DNA from: Sisyra terminalis
Lineage: Eukaryota; Arthropoda; Insecta; Neuroptera; Sisyridae
Direction: 5' to 3'
Assembly: GCA_958496175.1 (NCBI GenBank)
Contig: OY292275.1
Span: 17,794,001-17,858,000, forward strand
DNA length: 64,000 nt
The translations under genes and the position numbers were made by a program. The notes beneath the pieces are model-generated. The model searched no databases, had not been told where the DNA came from, and was given only the letters and a program-made list of their open reading frames with translations. This document shows positions 61,221 to 64,000 of the stretch, one piece after another. How positions within the stretch are numbered: position 1 is the first letter of the stretch; each line of letters begins with the position of its first letter.

Positions 61221-61932
61221 AATAAAAAATATCGTTAAGTTCCATAAAGTCAGTCATAATTATGACTTAAAACAGTCAAAAGTTATCAAAACACTTGCCT
61301 AGATTTTTAGAATAGTAGTAAAAATCACATTTCATTGTCTCGACTCTCGAATGAACCCTTTTCTCGAAACTATTTTACTACTGCAATGTACTAAGCTACC
61401 GCGAAATTAAAATTTGTTCAATCGCACAAAACACAGTTCCTTTTCAGATATTTTATTATTATTATTATTATATTATATTATATATATATCTGAAAAAGGT
61501 AAAGTTCATAAGTGAGCATTAAGTTTTTTGGCTTTCACATATTGTAAACCTAAAAATCCGAAATATGTATTCACAAATATATAGATTATTGAGCGAATAT
61601 CGAGTAGCGAGCAATTCAGCGAACTAAAAGAAAATGGTTTAATTATATAGTTGAAATTCAGATATTTTAATAATAATTGCATAGATACACAATGGTTATA
61701 CTTGATTATGGAGGAACTGTGTTTTGTGCGATTGAACAAATTTTAATTTCGCGGTAGCTTAGTACATTGCAGTAGTAAAATAGTTTCGAGAAAAGGGTTC
61801 ATTCGAGAGTCGAGACAATGAAATGTGATTTTTACTACTATTTTAAAAATCTAGGCAAGTGTTTTGATAACTTTTGACTGTTTTAAGTCATAATTATGAC
61901 TGACTTTATGGAACTTAACGATATTTTTTATT
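61221..61932. repeat. Near-perfect inverted duplication, 220-bp arms, 272-bp spacer
   Basis: Arms 61221-61440 and 61713-61932 are reverse complements with no length change (paired positions sum to 123153). By eye I see a single mismatch (ttttagaat versus ttttaaaat). The outer part of the right arm is the Helitron-like sequence shared with copy A (ggaacttaacgatattttttatt), so the left arm is an inverted copy of it. The spacer holds ATT and TA repeats; the 77-codon minus-strand frame there is not a gene. Such high arm identity implies a recent rearrangement, gene conversion, or an assembly artefact. Confidence 0.85.
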
Positions 61933-62262
61933 TATGTATAGATGCTGATTGATTTACGGATTAATTGATTCACGGTAGGTATACCTACCGTAGGTATACG
62001 GTTATTTTAGGTACTTTGTAGATATTTATAATTAGTTTTTTAAAATTAATTGATCATTTTATACAACTATTTTATTCTAAGTAACAGTTTATTAAATGTG
62101 TATTTTTAAAGTTGACAAAATATTGTTTTTAAGTACGATTATGGTTTTCGTAAAAGAAATAAGAAAAATAATAATTTTCATATACCACTACAAATAGCAA
62201 ATTTAAAAAGAAAATATTATCTACACCTACGTTACGCAGACGAAGTCGCGGGGATCAGCTAG

Positions 62263-64000
62263 TATACATATACGAATACGTATACATATTTTCGTGCCTA
62301 ATGTCATTAAGAGCCTATTGATACATAAGTTTTAATTTAAGGTTAAGACCTGTAAATATACAGGTACTATATTTTTAAAAAATAATACTTTAAAATTAAG
62401 TTTGTTTAATTGGAAAAAAAAACATTTCATTAATATTAAACGGATAAGACGTTAAGACTTCGGTTCTTCTGATGTCACATTTTGATGAGGGACTCCAATA
62501 GATCTCAACAAAATGCAATAATTAACTCAGAATATAACAATTAAGTGTAATGACATATGAGCAATAGAAAAAACTACAATTATGAGTTCTGAATTTGCCA
62601 ATTTCTTAACAAAAACATAAAGATTATTTATTAAATTTATATAATCCATAAGTTTATCTCGATTTATTCCCAGGGAGTCCTTTAGTCAGAGAAATCTGGA
62701 AAGTCTCGGAATTTCATTGTGCTAATTAAATATATTTATACTCCTAAGCGTTTTGACTTGCTCAATTCTTTGAAAGCTATGTAAGACAAATTTGCCACCA
62801 ATATTTAACTATTACCTATGATATACTTCTAGACTACTAATAATTCTGCTATATATACAAATATTTAAAATTACAGGTATCGAAAAAAAAATTAATAATG
62901 GCCCTAAATTTTAGGTCAAATGTTGGTCATAAACATTATAAGCCCGTAAAATTGGAGTTATATAGATTGAAAAAAAATGTTTCGTTAAAAAATCGATAGG
63001 GGAACAAACTTCCAGGAAATGAAATTTGATAAAACTCTTAATCGGGAAAATGATAGAGGATGAAATATTAAGCATGAAATATACATATATTGAAAGTACA
63101 AAATATTTTTTTAAATTTGTATATTATAACTACTCAAGCAATAGATCAACTCCTTAATGGCTCTTTACCGTAATAAGAAATTAATTATTTAGAGATTTTC
63201 TTTAGATAATTAATTACAAAGAGAAATAAGATATTTTTTTAATTTTACATTTTATAAAGAAAAATATTACTATATAAAACATTGTTTCTTGTAATAACAG
63301 GATTGGTGTTATATATTTCAATTATTACTATTTATAATAGGTATGTAAATAATATATATATATATAACAATTTAAATAAAATCTATAACACTATTTTTAA
63401 TATAAACACGATATTTGTAGTTTAATGAAAGCATTGAACATACTTCGAATTTTCAGAGCCCTGTTACTTTTAACTATGGTTGTTTTCTCATTATTGGATT
63501 TTGAAAACCATTAAATTTTATAAAAAAAATTACGGAAAATTAAAGTTCACTATAACACTTCGTATAGAGAAAGTTCATTGCCATTTGAATTTTTACGAAA
63601 CTAAAAATTAAATATGAATTCGATACAGTTTTTAGTCACATGTTTATACTTCTGAAAAAATAAAAATCGATCTTATCGCTAAGTTTATAATTGTACCATA
63701 TAAAGGTAGTATTCTTAACTTTATATTAGTAAAGATCTTTATACAAGCTAAAAGAGTATGCATGTCCTCCCATTGTAAAATTGTAAACAATGAAAATAGT
63801 TCACTTTTGCTTTATTTACACTCTCACATGTTTCAAATGATTTAAGATCTGATATTTTTTTTCTCTATTTAAAACTACTTTACAAAGTTCGTGAAAACAA
63901 AATTTGAAGGTTTTCAGATTGACTCAAGTAGATAAAGTTCAAATATTTATTGTGCATGCTTTGAAGTATTTTGAGCTTAAAAACCAAGCTAATCAATTTT
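62263..64000. other. No gene or repeat recognised
   Basis: AT-rich DNA to the window end, with a short TA run near 63350-63366. Confidence 0.5.

Larger units (their letters stand above)
59541..62262 (+). mobile_element. Putative composite Helitron-like element, copy B
   Basis: Starts TCTATACTAATATATAAA, preceded by A at 59540, and ends gatcagCTAG (62259-62262), followed by T. Both ends obey the Helitron rule (A|TC...CTAG|T). A GAC-GAA-GTC hairpin precedes the 3' end by about a dozen bases. The final ~385 bp are homologous to copy A. The 5' part (gtctgtctgtctgtgtgtctcg, aaccgaatttgatgat, ctataggctac) fits a consensus widespread in arthropods. Two diverged copies of an aaaag-rich block ending caatcgaaattt lie at about 60325-60405 and 61015-61095. 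No Rep/helicase is present. The two ends could instead belong to two neighbouring insertions. Confidence 0.55.

Noticed and set aside
61506..61739. 77-codon minus-strand frame
   Set aside because: Sits in the spacer and right arm of the inverted duplication; no protein motif.
1..64000. CRISPR arrays, operons, ribosome-binding sites, rRNA genes, intact tRNA genes
   Set aside because: None seen; the sequence is eukaryotic intergenic or intronic in character.

Overview
The window is strongly AT-rich eukaryotic DNA with no intact protein-coding gene on either strand. Open frames are short, overlap antisense, and mostly fall inside repeats. The repeats point to an arthropod, most likely an insect: a 5'-truncated Jockey-type LINE with perfect target-site duplications, a decayed mariner transposase, Helitron-like elements with TC...CTAG termini of a kind common in arthropods, hAT-type MITEs with 8-bp duplications, and a tRNA-derived SINE family. 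I cannot name the species.

Layout. 0-9 kb: SINE 3' end (1-74), a ~165-bp tandem duplication (492-820), a TIR MITE (838-1057), a second TIR MITE (3764-4009), a candidate coding exon (5574-5664), a hAT MITE with perfect TSDs (7901-8423) and a repeat rich in GTATCTT/AGATAC motifs (8450-9172). 11-19 kb: SINE, internally deleted mariner pseudogene (about 12438-13094), Helitron-like copy A (14376-15319), a second GTATCTT repeat with TIRs (15643-16197), a long-TIR foldback (16241-16739), and the C-terminal end of a LINE ORF2 (17754-18049). 20-26 kb: SINEs at 20739 and 24626, plus two large palindromes (22019-22612 and 25101-25458). Both palindromes carry a hammerhead-like CTGANGA-stem-GAAAC motif whose stem differs in sequence but still pairs. 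28-37 kb: a second copy of the first MITE with a perfect 8-bp TSD (28213-28436), a GC-rich island with a CRE palindrome (35218-35350), a foldback (36417-36672), and an unidentified coding-like remnant (36771-36983). 40-54 kb: the Jockey insertion (40934-41858) and two copies of a CAGTGGTTCTTAA-type hAT MITE (47429-47637, 53515-53721). 57-64 kb: SINE (58282-58420) and a putative 2.7-kb composite Helitron-like unit (59541-62262) holding a tRNA-Arg-like sequence and a near-perfect 220-bp inverted duplication.

Reading. This looks like intergenic DNA or the inside of a very long intron, built by successive non-autonomous transposon insertions. Two polypyrimidine-CAG/TAG|GTRAGT motifs on the minus strand (57257/57258 and 36022/36023) resemble recursive-splicing ratchet points, which would fit a long minus-strand intron. 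The candidate exon at 5574-5664 is on the plus strand and would belong to another transcript if real. The most interesting structured signal is the pair of palindromes with a covarying hammerhead-like core.
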